A stretch of DNA of 64,000 nucleotides from Helicobacter cappadocius (lineage in GTDB: Bacteria > Campylobacterota > Campylobacteria > Campylobacterales > Helicobacteraceae). Each line of letters opens with the position of its first letter. Within the stretch, counting starts at the first letter, position 1. The translations under genes and the position numbers were made by a program. Below the pieces are notes generated by a model. It was not told the DNA's origin. It searched no databases and saw only the letters and a program-made list of their open reading frames with translations. The stretch lies in the NCBI RefSeq assembly GCF_030688855.1, contig NZ_JAUYZK010000007.1, positions 1 to 64,000 of the forward strand. The letters run 5' to 3'. Positions 1-9,404 of the stretch are shown here, in pieces.

Positions 1-102
1 CTTGTGAGTGATATTTCTTTGGGGATTCCTGCGGAGATACAGATGCGGAAGAAGCAGTATGAGTATTACAGAGACAGGCTGCTTAGGTTTGAGGAGGCTT
101 AG
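1..102 (+). CDS. hsdS: HsdS C-terminal fragment (type I restriction specificity subunit), cut by the left edge
   Basis: The first 33 codons are open from base 1 and end with TAG at 100-102. They encode an HsdS-like tail: GIPAEI, then RKKQYEYYRDRLL, as in the C-terminal conserved helix of specificity subunits, which together with HsdM sets the DNA target. The rest of the gene, including both target-recognition domains, lies left of the window. The hsdR gene begins 236 bases downstream on the same strand, so this is the end of an hsd locus. The fragment is visibly richer in G and C than hsdR. Family assignment is good; specificity cannot be read from here. Confidence 0.8.
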   Translation, partial: LVSDISLGIPAEIQMRKKQYEYYRDRLLRFEEA

Positions 103-338
103 GAGGTGAGAGAGGGTGTTAAGATTTGATTTCAATGGCTTTTTTTCCTGCCTTTTTGGGAAATAAAAATATGTATACCATAAATTCCACAAGGCAAATC
201 CCCTTCCCTTGTTTGCCAAAAAAGAAAAGGCGAAGACTTTATCTTTTTTTGGGGCTAAGGGAGGGATAAACCCTTTTTTTGGCAGAAAAAGATTTGATTT
301 TTCAAATCCCATAAACATAATAATAAGGAATTATAAAA

Positions 339-3300
339 ATGCAAGAAACACAATACAAACCCATCTCGCAAAATACAAATTCAACGCTTGTATTAGAGTT
401 TGTCCCCTCAGTAAAAAATTCAAACAAATACCAAAGCGAACAAGAATTAGAAGATGAGTTTATAAAGATTCTCCAAAATAATGGCTATGAATACCTACCT
501 ATCAAAAACAACGAAGATTTGATAAAAAACCTCCGCAAACAGCTAGAAAAACTCAATAAAATAAATTTTTCAGATGATGAATTTGATCGCTTGATGTCTC
601 AATACATCGCAAAACAAGGTGAGGGATTGGTCGAGAAAACTGAAAAAATACAACAAGATTATCAATACCCCCTACTCTTAGATAATGGTGAAAAACCAAA
701 TATCATAATCATCGACAAAAAAAATATTCACAACAACTCTGTGCAGGTCATCAACCAGTATGAAACAGAAGGAAATTATAAAAATCGTTATGATGTGAGC
801 ATTTTGGTTAATGGTCTGCCTCTTGTGCATATAGAACTCAAACGTCGTGGAAACAAGATCAAAGAAGCATTCAATCAGATCAATCGCTACAAAAGAGACT
901 CTTTTTGGGCTGATAATGGGCTTTTTGAATATATACAACTTTTCATCATCTCAAATGGCATACATACCAAATACTACTCCAATACCACACGAAAAAACGC
1001 CATCAATGAACAAAGCAATCTACAGAAGAAAAATAGCAAAAAAACGAGTAATTCTTTTGAATTCACTTCGTGGTGGACAGATTTTCAAAATAGAAAAATT
1101 CAAGATTTAGTCGATTTTGCAAAGACATTTTGTTCTAAACACACATTGCTTAATGTCCTCACTAAATATTGCGTGTTTGACTCTGATAAAAAACTCCTTG
1201 TGATGCGTCCCTATCAGATCGCAGCCACAGAGGCCATCATCAATAAAATCATCATATCAAGCAACCTCAAAAAAACAAGTTGCACAGATGCTGGGGGTTA
1301 TATTTGGCACACCACAGGATCAGGAAAAACGCTCACATCATTTAAAAGTGCAATACTCGCTACAGAGTTAGATTTTATAGACAAAGTGCTTTTTGTAGTG
1401 GATAGAAAAGATCTAGATTATCAAACAATGAAAGAATATGACAAGTTCCAAGAAGGTGCAGCAAATGCAAACTCTAGCACAAAAGAGCTTGAAAAAAACC
1501 TTCATAATCCAAGTAGCAAAATCCTCATCACCACGATCCAAAAACTCGATAGATTTATCAGCAAAAATAAAACCAGTGAGATTTACAAAAAACATATCGT
1601 AATGATTTTTGACGAATGCCATCGCAGTCAATTTGGAGATATGCATAAAAAAATCATCAAAGCCTTCAAAAACTACCATATTTTCGGCTTCACAGGAACT
1701 CCTGTATTTCCAGAAAATGCTAGTAACAAGCTTGATACGACAGAAAGAACTTTTGGGAACAAACTCCACACCTACACCATAATAAATGCCATCGATGATG
1801 GAAATGTCCTTCCTTTTAGAACAGATACCATCTCCACGATGAAAATTAAAGAAAATATAGAAGATACACAAGTTCGTGCCATCGATACAAAAGAAGCTTA
1901 TAACGCGCCTTATCGGATCAAAAAAGTAACTGAATATATTCTCACGCATTTTGATCAAAAAACTAGACGCAAAGATTCTTATAGTCATAATAAACTCACC
2001 AATATCGAACAAATCATAAAAAACGATAGCAGGTCTAAAGAAAAAAGAACCGATGAAATAAAAATAAATACCAATCTCAATGGCTTTAATTCAATATTTG
2101 CCGTCTCTTCAATCGATGCTGCCAAAATGTACTATGAAGAGTTTAAAACACAAATGGCAATCTTACCACCTGATAAAAAGCTCAAAATCGCAACCATATA
2201 CTCCTATGGGGTGAATGAAGATGAAAGCGATGAATTTATCGAAGATGAAAATAGTGAAGATACCTCACAATTAAGTGCCTCTGGTAGGGAATTCTTAGAA
2301 GTAGCAATAAAAGATTATAATCTTATGTTTAAAACAAACTGGGACACTAGCCCTGAAAAGTTTCAGAACTACTACAAAGACATCTCTTGGAGAATGAAAA
2401 ATCGCGAAATTGATTTGCTTATCGTGTGCAATATGTTCCTCACGGGATTTGATGCGACTACACTCAATACGCTTTGGGTAGATAAAAATCTCAAATATCA
2501 CGGATTGCTTCAGGCATTCTCACGTACAAATAGAATTCTAAATTCCATAAAAACCTATGGAAATATCGTTTGTTTTAGGGATCTTGAAAAAGCTACTAAT
2601 GATGCTCTAGCTCTTTTTGGAAACAAAGATGCCAAAAGCATCGTACTTTTGAAAACATTTGACGAATATTATAATGGCTATGAAAACGAAAATGGCGAAC
2701 ATGTAGATGGCTATAGCGATCTTATCAGGAGGCTAGAGAGTGAGTTCGTGCTAGGTGAGGAAATAATAGGCGAGGAAGCAAAAAAAGAGTTTATAAAACT
2801 CTGGGGGGCGATACTTAGAGTCAAAAATATATTGGTGAGTTTTGATGAATTTGAAGGCAATGAAATTTTAAATGGACAAAAGCTTCAAGACTACGAAGGC
2901 AAATATAACGATCTGTATGATGAATTCAAAAAACTAAGAAATACCGATAAGGAATCTATTCAAAATGATATTGAATTTGAACTTGAGCTTATCAAGCAAT
3001 TTGACATCAATGTAGATTATATCTTGATACTTATCTCAGAATATGCTGCAAAAAAAGAAGGGCAAGAAAAACATATGATGCTTCAAAATCTCCTCAGCAC
3101 AATCAGATCTAGCTATGAACTCAGAAGCAAAGAGGAACTTTTAGAAAAATTTATCACTTCTTTGAATTTCGCTTCTGATATTCCAAGAGATTGGTCTAGT
3201 TTCACAAAAAAAGAATACGAACAAGAACTTGAAGAGCTTATCAATAAAGAAGGATTGCGGCCAGAGGCAACTAAAAAATTCCTGATTGAATCATTATCTA

Positions 3301-3464
3301 ATGGGGAAGTCAAAGAGACAGGCACAGAAATAACCGAGATACTTCCAAAAGTTTCTATTTTTAAAGGTAGAAATAAAATAAAAAAAGAGATTGCAGAAAA
3401 ACTACGGAGACTGCTAGAAAAATATTCAGGGGCTATCAACGAAGCATTGATAACACAAGAATAA
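339..3464 (+). CDS. hsdR: Type I restriction enzyme HsdR (endonuclease/translocase subunit)
   Basis: This 1041-residue protein is the motor and nuclease subunit of a type I restriction-modification complex, which pumps DNA past the bound enzyme and cuts at a distance. A PD-(D/E)xK nuclease lies near residues 150-172 (YDVS, later IELKRRG). The SF2 helicase motor follows: Walker A TTGSGKT near 325, DECH near 424, FTGTP near 450, and a helicase C-terminal part with LTGFDA and a QAFSRTNR motif. Length is normal for HsdR. The start at 339 has AAGGAA about nine bases upstream. The 236-base gap after hsdS holds homopolymer-rich AT DNA and no convincing gene. The methylase gene hsdM is not in view. 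Confidence 0.93.
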   Translation: MQETQYKPISQNTNSTLVLEFVPSVKNSNKYQSEQELEDEFIKILQNNGYEYLPIKNNEDLIKNLRKQLEKLNKINFSDDEFDRLMSQYIAKQGEGLVEKTEKIQQDYQYPLLLDNGEKPNIIIIDKKNIHNNSVQVINQYETEGNYKNRYDVSILVNGLPLVHIELKRRGNKIKEAFNQINRYKRDSFWADNGLFEYIQLFIISNGIHTKYYSNTTRKNAINEQSNLQKKNSKKTSNSFEFTSWWTDFQNRKIQDLVDFAKTFCSKHTLLNVLTKYCVFDSDKKLLVMRPYQIAATEAIINKIIISSNLKKTSCTDAGGYIWHTTGSGKTLTSFKSAILATELDFIDKVLFVVDRKDLDYQTMKEYDKFQEGAANANSSTKELEKNLHNPSSKILITTIQKLDRFISKNKTSEIYKKHIVMIFDECHRSQFGDMHKKIIKAFKNYHIFGFTGTPVFPENASNKLDTTERTFGNKLHTYTIINAIDDGNVLPFRTDTISTMKIKENIEDTQVRAIDTKEAYNAPYRIKKVTEYILTHFDQKTRRKDSYSHNKLTNIEQIIKNDSRSKEKRTDEIKINTNLNGFNSIFAVSSIDAAKMYYEEFKTQMAILPPDKKLKIATIYSYGVNEDESDEFIEDENSEDTSQLSASGREFLEVAIKDYNLMFKTNWDTSPEKFQNYYKDISWRMKNREIDLLIVCNMFLTGFDATTLNTLWVDKNLKYHGLLQAFSRTNRILNSIKTYGNIVCFRDLEKATNDALALFGNKDAKSIVLLKTFDEYYNGYENENGEHVDGYSDLIRRLESEFVLGEEIIGEEAKKEFIKLWGAILRVKNILVSFDEFEGNEILNGQKLQDYEGKYNDLYDEFKKLRNTDKESIQNDIEFELELIKQFDINVDYILILISEYAAKKEGQEKHMMLQNLLSTIRSSYELRSKEELLEKFITSLNFASDIPRDWSSFTKKEYEQELEELINKEGLRPEATKKFLIESLSNGEVKETGTEITEILPKVSIFKGRNKIKKEIAEKLRRLLEKYSGAINEALITQE

Positions 3465-3513
3465 ATTATTCAATTAGTGATTGGCGGGGATGATTGGCTC
3501 TTGATCCCTTTTC

Positions 3514-5106
3514 TCACATCTTTGTTTTTGCCTCTATTCCCAGTAATCTAAAACCAATAGTAATAGATAGGCTCACCACCTTGCAGACCTTCAATAACGA
3601 TGCTTCTATAGGGTTTTGGATGATTTTTTGCGAATTATAAAAACTATGAAAATCCGCACTCAAAACTTTCAGGTATTCACATACCTTCTGCAATCCTCTA
3701 TCATCAAAAGCCATCTCAATGGCTCTAGGAAAGCTCAATGCATTAAATAATAGATTCTGAGCCTCTTTTGGAATACAATCTAAGGAAGCTTGTAAAATCT
3801 CTGCTTCTTGCAAAGATGATTTTTCAAACAATGTATGGATACGAGCATTGGCATAATTGATATAAAAAATTGGATTAGAAGCATCTTGTTTTTTTAACTC
3901 ATCTACATCAAATTCCAAATGTGTATCAGATTTTTTAGACAAAAATATAAACCGCAGTGCATCACTGCCAATATCATTCACAACATCTTTCATCAAGATA
4001 AAATTCCCCGCACGTTTGCTCATCTTGTAAGGTTGGCCGCCTTTGAGAAGACTCACCATTTGAGAGAGTAGCACTTCAAGCTTATTTTCATCATACCCTA
4101 AATAATGAATAGCTGCTTTTACTCTAGGAATATATCCATGATGATCAGCTCCCCAAATATTGATATATCTGTCATAACCTCTCATAAATTTATCATCATG
4201 ATAGATAATATCTCCAGCTAGGTAGGTTGGCTCTGTATTTTCTCTGACAATCACGCGATCTTTTTCATCTCCTAAGGCTTCAGATCTAATCCAGATTTTA
4301 TGATCTTTTTCATAAATTCCATCATTTTTTTCTAGTTTTGCCATCGTGGCATCCCAACGATCATAAAGAGACTTTTCGCTCACAAATTTATCAAAAACAA
4401 TCCCCACATCTGAAAGATTTTCTTTTATCTCTTCTAGCATTACAGCCTTGCCAAATTCACTCAAAAGCAAAATAGAAGTCTCGTTTTTAAAAACATCTAT
4501 GCCGTATTCCTCTTTTGCTAGAATTGCTACATCTAATATATATTCACCCTTGTAATATTCATCAGGATAATGAACACTCTCACCTAACAAATATTCTTTT
4601 CCAGCAAGGTAGATAGAAAATCCAAGCATTTGGATTTGAGATCCCGCATCATTAATATAATACTCGGTATCTATTTCATAACCCAAAAATCGCCCTATCT
4701 TAGACAAGCTATCCCCAAAAACAGCTCCTCTAGCATGTCCTATGTGAAGAGGTCCTGTAGGGTTTGCACTCACATATTCTAAAAGTATTTTTTCTTTATT
4801 TGGTTTTTGCGATCCAAAGCTATCGCCTTTTTTAAGAGCTTCTGTACAAAGATGTTCAAAAAAATCGGCCGAAAGAGTGATATTTAGATAACCATTAAGG
4901 GCATCTACTTTTTCAAACTCCCACACATCAGAAAGATTTTTTGCAATCTCTTGAGCAATAATGACAGGAGATTTTTTTTGTTGTTTGGCCAAAGAAAATG
5001 CAATAGGAGTTGCATAGTGACCATGATCTTTGTTTTTTGGTCGTTCAAGAACAATAGAATCTTTAAGTCTATCTTCTAAAAGTTTTTTGACATAATGATA
5101 CATCAA
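3514..5106 (-). CDS. argS: Arginyl-tRNA synthetase
   Basis: This 530-residue class I synthetase charges tRNA-Arg with arginine in the cytoplasm. Visible signatures are the N-terminal Arg-tRNA-synthetase domain, the HIGH motif in [11 protein letters not shown] near residue 120, the KMSKRAG motif near 357, and the C-terminal anticodon-binding DALR domain with YANARI. Length is normal. It follows tatA on the same strand with nine bases between, and the next gene (hsdR) converges on it. The argS-tatA-gmk-chePep order is the H. pylori order, which supports the assignment. The start could be either of the two consecutive ATG codons. Confidence 0.97.
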   Translation of the reverse strand: MMYHYVKKLLEDRLKDSIVLERPKNKDHGHYATPIAFSLAKQQKKSPVIIAQEIAKNLSDVWEFEKVDALNGYLNITLSADFFEHLCTEALKKGDSFGSQKPNKEKILLEYVSANPTGPLHIGHARGAVFGDSLSKIGRFLGYEIDTEYYINDAGSQIQMLGFSIYLAGKEYLLGESVHYPDEYYKGEYILDVAILAKEEYGIDVFKNETSILLLSEFGKAVMLEEIKENLSDVGIVFDKFVSEKSLYDRWDATMAKLEKNDGIYEKDHKIWIRSEALGDEKDRVIVRENTEPTYLAGDIIYHDDKFMRGYDRYINIWGADHHGYIPRVKAAIHYLGYDENKLEVLLSQMVSLLKGGQPYKMSKRAGNFILMKDVVNDIGSDALRFIFLSKKSDTHLEFDVDELKKQDASNPIFYINYANARIHTLFEKSSLQEAEILQASLDCIPKEAQNLLFNALSFPRAIEMAFDDRGLQKVCEYLKVLSADFHSFYNSQKIIQNPIEASLLKVCKVVSLSITIGFRLLGIEAKTKM

Positions 5107-5115
5107 TCACTCACA

Positions 5116-5448
5116 TCAAACCGCTGTTTGAGACTTGGGCTTTCTGCCTCTTTTTTTGGGTTCAGAAGAAGTCTCTTTAGCTTTTGTGGAGGGTTTGGAA
5201 ACTTTTGTTGTTGTTTTTGTGGTGCTAGATTTTGCTCTTGGTTGCCTAACTGGTTTTTCTATCTTACTCACTTCAGGTTCTAATACATCTGCATCTTCAG
5301 TTTCATCGTCTTCTTTTACGGCTTTTTTGAAGTTTTTTATACCGCTACCCAAGCCTTTTGCAAGTTCTGGAATTTTTTTAGCTCCAAAAAGCAAAACAAC
5401 CACTAATAAAACAATAACCCAATGCCATATACTGCCAAAACCACCCAT
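5116..5448 (-). CDS. tatA: Twin-arginine translocase subunit TatA with a long basic tail
   Basis: TatA forms the pore of the Sec-independent pathway that exports folded proteins bearing twin-arginine signals. Residues 1-50 are classical: one transmembrane helix ([20 protein letters not shown]) and the amphipathic helix [17 protein letters not shown]. The remaining 60 residues are unusual: an acidic stretch, then Lys/Ser/Thr-rich sequence ending in [14 protein letters not shown], which looks like an AT-hook. At 110 residues it is longer than typical TatA proteins of about 80-90. AAAGGA precedes the ATG. It lies between gmk and argS. A role of the tail in binding membrane surface or nucleic acid would be speculation. 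Confidence 0.93.
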   Translation of the reverse strand: MGGFGSIWHWVIVLLVVVLLFGAKKIPELAKGLGSGIKNFKKAVKEDDETEDADVLEPEVSKIEKPVRQPRAKSSTTKTTTKVSKPSTKAKETSSEPKKRGRKPKSQTAV

Positions 5449-5519
5449 TTAAATCCTTTATTATCAATATATTGAATTTTTATCATTATACCCTAAAGTC
5501 AATATTTTTTCTAAAATCT

Positions 5520-6137
5520 TTAGGATATTTTTCCCATCCATTCCGCACACAAATCTTCAGAATTCTTGGGGTTTGTGATAAAAGCAAGAGATTTTGCGAT
5601 ACACAAAATAGCCTCTTTTGCATGTTCTATGTCGTCATTTATAATCAAATAATCAAATTCATTGATATGCTTCATCTCATTGTAAGCGTGCATAAGACGA
5701 GATTTTATCGTTTCTTCTGAATCGCTCCCTCTAGTTTCAAGTCTTTGTTTGAGGGTTTTTTTATCTATTGTGGTGATAAAAATTGAACGCACGAGATTGC
5801 CATAATATTTTTTGATTTCCCTATGACCTTGGACATCTACATCAAAAATCACTAATTTTCCAGCCTCTAATGCTAGTTGTATCGGCAAAATAGATGTACC
5901 GTAGTAATTTCCATGCACTTCTGCCCATTCTAAAAATTTATTTTCTTGAATGTCTGTTAAAAATTCCTCTTTGGAGACGAAATAATAATGTTGTGCATTC
6001 TTTTCACCTTCTCTAGGAGCTCTTGTGGTTGTGCTGATGGAAAAATAAATTTCAGGAATGTTTTCTTGCAAAAATTTACACAGAGTGCTTTTTCCTGAAC
6101 CACTAGGTCCTGAAAGCACCAAAAGAGTATTTTGCAT
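5520..6137 (-). CDS. gmk: Guanylate kinase
   Basis: This 205-residue enzyme phosphorylates GMP to GDP with ATP, a step in nucleotide supply. The P-loop GPSGSGKST is at residues 10-18, followed by the GMP-binding STTTRAPREGE segment and the lid region. Length is standard. Its ATG shares one base with the TAA stop of the chePep gene upstream, so the two are probably translationally coupled. The tatA gene follows after a short gap. Confidence 0.97.
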   Translation of the reverse strand: MQNTLLVLSGPSGSGKSTLCKFLQENIPEIYFSISTTTRAPREGEKNAQHYYFVSKEEFLTDIQENKFLEWAEVHGNYYGTSILPIQLALEAGKLVIFDVDVQGHREIKKYYGNLVRSIFITTIDKKTLKQRLETRGSDSEETIKSRLMHAYNEMKHINEFDYLIINDDIEHAKEAILCIAKSLAFITNPKNSEDLCAEWMGKIS

Positions 6138-7567
6138 TATTTTTTCTTATCAGGGAAGCTGATATTAATCGTGAGCTGCATTCCATCTAGCAAAGATTTC
6201 AATCCTTCTATAGAAGTATTGTTTAAAAGGTTTAAAATACTGTTATTTTGCGAGGTTTGTAGTTGATCTTGCACATCTAAATCTTCAGCTAAGATGTTTT
6301 TATCAAATTCATTATCTGATAATGTAAAATCATCCATATTTTCAAAAGGCATATCAAAATCTTCTTTTATTTTGTTTTCTGTATCTGTATGTGTTTCTTT
6401 CATATCTTCTCCCTTATTAGTATCGCCCAAAACATCGATAATGTCTTGCTCTTCAATTTCCTCAATTTCTTTTGCTTCCTGTGGTGTTGCCATTAAAGTT
6501 TCCTTATTTTGATTTTCTTCATCCTGAGTTTCTTCTAGGATTTTTTTAACCTCATCGATTTGTTTTTTATCAAGTATGCTAGAAGATTCTCCAAAAGCCT
6601 CCTCACTATAATTTTCTTCATTTTTTTGAAAGGATTCATCTACTGTAATCTCATCATCTTTTTTATTGATTTGATCTTCGTGGATATCTTCTTCAATGTT
6701 TTTGTGCTTTTGCAAATCAGAAATAGAGGATTCTTCTGAAGATAAAACATTGTCAAAATTAAGCTCATCTGCAAGTTCAGATAAAGCATCTTTGACCGTT
6801 GTATCAGCTTCTTTTTGTTCCTCTTTATCTTGATTTTGTTGTTCAGTCATACTAGATTTGACATTTTTTAGAATTTCATCAATATCTGGTTGTTCTTCTA
6901 TTTCGTCGGTTTGTTCTTTTGGGCTATCAGGTTTGTCTTCTTTAACTTCAATAAAATCAAAACCTGAATCTTCTTCATCTGGACTATCTTTGGAAGAATC
7001 AGATTGCTTTCCACTATCTTTTTCTTTTTCCAAATCATCTAAAACACCTTGTATCTCTTCTAAATCAGATAAATCAAAATCATCAGAAATATGAGGAATG
7101 GGCTTTGATGGACCTTTTTGATTTTCAAAATCAGCGTCTTTAAAATCCAAATCATCAAGTTCATCTAAATCAAAATCATCAATAGCCAAAGAGTGTTCAG
7201 GGATTTCTGCTAGATCATCCTTTGTCAGATTACTTGTGGTGCTCTCATCAATACCAAAATCCGCTAATCTGCTCTTTAAAATATCCAAAACTTCTGTAGG
7301 TAAAAAAGGTTTTTTAATATAAAATTCAAATCCATCAGCAGGGCTAGAAGTACGCTTATGCAAATAAACTTTGATAAGTATTTTAGGAGATTGAAGAAGT
7401 TCAGAATACTCTCCAGCAACTCCATCATCTAAAAATAAGAAAAATTCATCTTCTGCATTGGGCAATTTTAGACTGTCTTGGGCGATCAAATCCAATCCTA
7501 ACTTTTTGGCAACGGCTTCAAAAAGTTTTTTTACCATTGAATCGTTGTTTATCAAAAGTATTTTCAA
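6137..7567 (-). CDS. chePep: ChePep: poly-Glu chemotaxis regulator at the cell pole
   Basis: This 476-residue protein corresponds to the H. pylori poly-E-rich protein HP0322, named ChePep, which sits at the flagellated pole and controls swimming reversals. Residues 1-105 look like a degenerate receiver domain (MKILLINND, FFLFLDDG, KKPFLPTE). Residues 115-430 are an extremely Glu/Asp-rich low-complexity spacer. The last 40 residues (NLLNNTSIEGLKSLLDGMQ) are the conserved C-terminal piece. Assignment rests on composition and on position upstream of gmk. The apparent start is TTG at 7567, with GGAG eight bases upstream. The spacer varies widely in length between species. Confidence 0.85.
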   Translation of the reverse strand: MKILLINNDSMVKKLFEAVAKKLGLDLIAQDSLKLPNAEDEFFLFLDDGVAGEYSELLQSPKILIKVYLHKRTSSPADGFEFYIKKPFLPTEVLDILKSRLADFGIDESTTSNLTKDDLAEIPEHSLAIDDFDLDELDDLDFKDADFENQKGPSKPIPHISDDFDLSDLEEIQGVLDDLEKEKDSGKQSDSSKDSPDEEDSGFDFIEVKEDKPDSPKEQTDEIEEQPDIDEILKNVKSSMTEQQNQDKEEQKEADTTVKDALSELADELNFDNVLSSEESSISDLQKHKNIEEDIHEDQINKKDDEITVDESFQKNEENYSEEAFGESSSILDKKQIDEVKKILEETQDEENQNKETLMATPQEAKEIEEIEEQDIIDVLGDTNKGEDMKETHTDTENKIKEDFDMPFENMDDFTLSDNEFDKNILAEDLDVQDQLQTSQNNSILNLLNNTSIEGLKSLLDGMQLTINISFPDKKK

Positions 7568-7644
7568 AATAGCTACTCCGATTATTTTTTAAAAATTGCT
7601 AGGATTATATCAATTAATTACCTGATTTTTTATTAAGGAAACAA

Positions 7645-8178
7645 ATGAAAAATTTATTTTTAAAACTCACCTTGATTGCGATTTTTTTAACCACTCTAAA
7701 TGCAAATGATAAGCTGTATTTTATGCCATATGAACAAAAAACAGCTCTGGATGTTTTGATAAAATCCATATATTCCTCTGAAGAAAACATTGATATTTCA
7801 ATCTTTAGTTTTACTAATAGACAAATAGCTAAGGCACTCAAGGATATGGCGAAAAAGGGGGTTAAAATCAGAATTATTTATGACTATGAATCCAATGTCA
7901 AAAATCCCTACTCCACGATCGGTTATTTGAGCAAATATAACAACATCAGCACTTGTCTTCTAAAAGGAAAGCGAGAGAGAAATAACAAATACGATGGTAT
8001 CATGCATCAAAAAATGGCGATTATCGATACAGACATTATCATTATAGGATCAGCAAACTGGAGCAAAAATGCCTTTGAAAATAACTATGAACTGATGCTA
8101 GAAAGCAATGATAAGGAAATGATCAAAAAAGCCAAAAGTTATTTTTCAAAAATGTTTGCTCATTGTAAGCCTTATTGA
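7645..8178 (+). CDS. nucT: NucT-type secreted phospholipase D-family nuclease
   Basis: This 177-residue protein has a cleavable signal peptide (MKNLFLKLTLIAIFLTTLNA) and one PLD/HKD catalytic motif: MHQKMAIIDTD then GSANWS near residues 118-140. It belongs to the single-HKD endonucleases such as Nuc and H. pylori NucT (HP0323), which work as dimers in the periplasm or on the membrane. In H. pylori NucT degrades single-stranded DNA and helps supply purines and process incoming DNA. The start at 7645 has AAGGAAACAA before it. It is divergent from chePep and overlaps the end of the yqeY-like gene on the other strand by a few bases. Confidence 0.9.
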   Translation: MKNLFLKLTLIAIFLTTLNANDKLYFMPYEQKTALDVLIKSIYSSEENIDISIFSFTNRQIAKALKDMAKKGVKIRIIYDYESNVKNPYSTIGYLSKYNNISTCLLKGKRERNNKYDGIMHQKMAIIDTDIIIIGSANWSKNAFENNYELMLESNDKEMIKKAKSYFSKMFAHCKPY

Positions 8179-8618
8179 TTCAAAATACTTTTAACCATCT
8201 CAGAAATTCTACGACCATCGGCAACTTGACTTAAGTGTTTAAGTGCTGCCATAACCTTGCCCATATCCTTTGGAGTAACTTCACCCATAGTTTTAATGGT
8301 TTTAGATATTTCTACGTGAAGTTCTTCATCACTGAGCTGCTTAGGAAGATATTGTAAAATGATCTGCATTTCTTTATTTTCTTTATCTAATAAATCCTCT
8401 CTACCTGCCTCTTTGTAGGCTATAGACGCATCAACACGTTGCTTGTATGCACTTTTTAATATACTGATAACATCTCCATCACTTAAAGTGATTCTTTTAT
8501 CGACTTCAACTTGCTTAATTGAGCTATTTAGGAGTCTGATTGTATCTCGTGTAAAGTTATCGCCATTTTTCATAGCAGTTTTGAGATCTTGTGCCATTTT
8601 TTCTTTGATTTGACTCAT
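8172..8618 (-). CDS. GatB/YqeY domain protein
   Basis: This 148-residue protein is almost entirely a GatB/YqeY domain, the helical tRNA-binding module also found at the C-terminus of the GatB amidotransferase subunit. Conserved segments are DLKTAMKNGDNFTRDTIRLL, QRVDASIAYKEAGREDL, YLPKQLSDEEL and MGKVMAALK. Free-standing members probably act in aminoacyl-tRNA handling, but their precise role is not established. AAAGGA precedes the ATG. It is monocistronic, transcribed away from flgH, and converges on nucT. Confidence 0.9.
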   Translation of the reverse strand: MSQIKEKMAQDLKTAMKNGDNFTRDTIRLLNSSIKQVEVDKRITLSDGDVISILKSAYKQRVDASIAYKEAGREDLLDKENKEMQIILQYLPKQLSDEELHVEISKTIKTMGEVTPKDMGKVMAALKHLSQVADGRRISEMVKSILNQ

Positions 8619-8628
8619 TTAATATCCT

Positions 8629-8646
8629 TTGGAATAAACTTTGCTT
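8629..8646 (+). promoter_or_regulatory. Possible sigma-54 promoter of flgH
   Basis: TTGG at 8629-8632 is followed by exactly ten bases and then GC at 8643-8644 inside TTTGCTT, the minus-24/minus-12 spacing of RpoN promoters. It lies about 40 bases upstream of flgH, a flagellar gene, and many hook/basal genes of this class use RpoN. Only the GG/GC core and spacing match well, the CAC part does not, and a TATTAT box at 8648 offers a sigma-70 alternative. Confidence 0.35.
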
Positions 8647-8686
8647 TTATTATAGCAGTTTAGTTTTACAAACAAAGGATTGCCAA

Positions 8687-9403
8687 ATGAATATTTTTTC
8701 TTTTAAAGCTCTGTGTTTATTATGTATTTTTGGGCTTAGCTTGGGTTATGCTTATGAACCTGAAATCGATATGAACCCGCCTAGCTATGTTGAAGAAATG
8801 CCTTCAAAAGATTTTATCCCTGAATTCAGTAAAACTGGAAGTTTATTTGGACAAGGAGATAGACCATTATTTGCCGATAGAAGAGCAATGAAGCCTGATG
8901 ATCTTATTACAGTGCTTATCAATGAAACTTCAAATGCGAATTATACAGCTTCAAAAACTTACAACACAGCTTCAGGAGGTAATTCAAATCCACCTAGATT
9001 AACATACAATGGCAGTGATGAGTCCAAGAAAAAATCTACAGAATTTTTAGACAATCAAACCAATTACAGCATGGTAGCCCCGACCAATAATTCGAATTTC
9101 AAAGGCGGGGGAAATCAAAGCAAAAGCGAAAATCTTACCCTTACTCTAACAGCTAGAGTTGTAAAAGTTTTGGAAAATGGAAATTATTTCATCTATGGCA
9201 ACAAAGAAGTTTTGGTTGATGGAGAAAAACAAATCATTCAAATCAGTGGCGTTATAAGACCTTATGATATTAGCAGGAACAATACCATTGAATCAAAATA
9301 CATCTCTGATGCAAAAATACGATATGCAAATATTGGATCTTTGAGCAATACAAACAAGAAAAAAATGGCGACAGATGTGCTTGAAAGTGAGTGGCCTTAT
9401 TGA
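8687..9403 (+). CDS. flgH: Flagellar L-ring protein FlgH
   Basis: FlgH builds the outer-membrane L-ring through which the flagellar rod turns. This 238-residue protein shows the family signatures SLFGQGDRPLFADRRAMKPD with DLITVLINE near residues 52-82, LTLTARVVKVLENGNYFI, and ISGVIRPYDIS near 185. It is normally a lipoprotein, but the N-terminus (a hydrophobic stretch ending GLSLGYAYEPEID) has cysteines only at positions 10 and 13 and neither fits a lipobox, so it may use an ordinary signal peptide. AAAGGATTGCCAA precedes the ATG. It is followed by pseF after one base, tying the basal body to the flagellin-sugar genes. Confidence 0.93.
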   Translation: MNIFSFKALCLLCIFGLSLGYAYEPEIDMNPPSYVEEMPSKDFIPEFSKTGSLFGQGDRPLFADRRAMKPDDLITVLINETSNANYTASKTYNTASGGNSNPPRLTYNGSDESKKKSTEFLDNQTNYSMVAPTNNSNFKGGGNQSKSENLTLTLTARVVKVLENGNYFIYGNKEVLVDGEKQIIQISGVIRPYDISRNNTIESKYISDAKIRYANIGSLSNTNKKKMATDVLESEWPY

Positions 9404-9404
9404 T

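Noticed and set aside
209-457. Open frame of 82 codons before and inside the hsdR start
   Set aside because: Low-complexity composition, overlaps the well-supported hsdR start by 119 bases, and resembles no known protein.
1413-2012. 199-codon reverse-strand open frame within hsdR
   Set aside because: Lies wholly opposite the helicase motor of hsdR; its Phe/Ile/Cys-rich composition is that of an antisense shadow.
3465-3513. Terminator between hsdR and argS from GGGAT and ATCCC near 3490-3512
   Set aside because: Only five pairs with a long loop and no clean T-tract.
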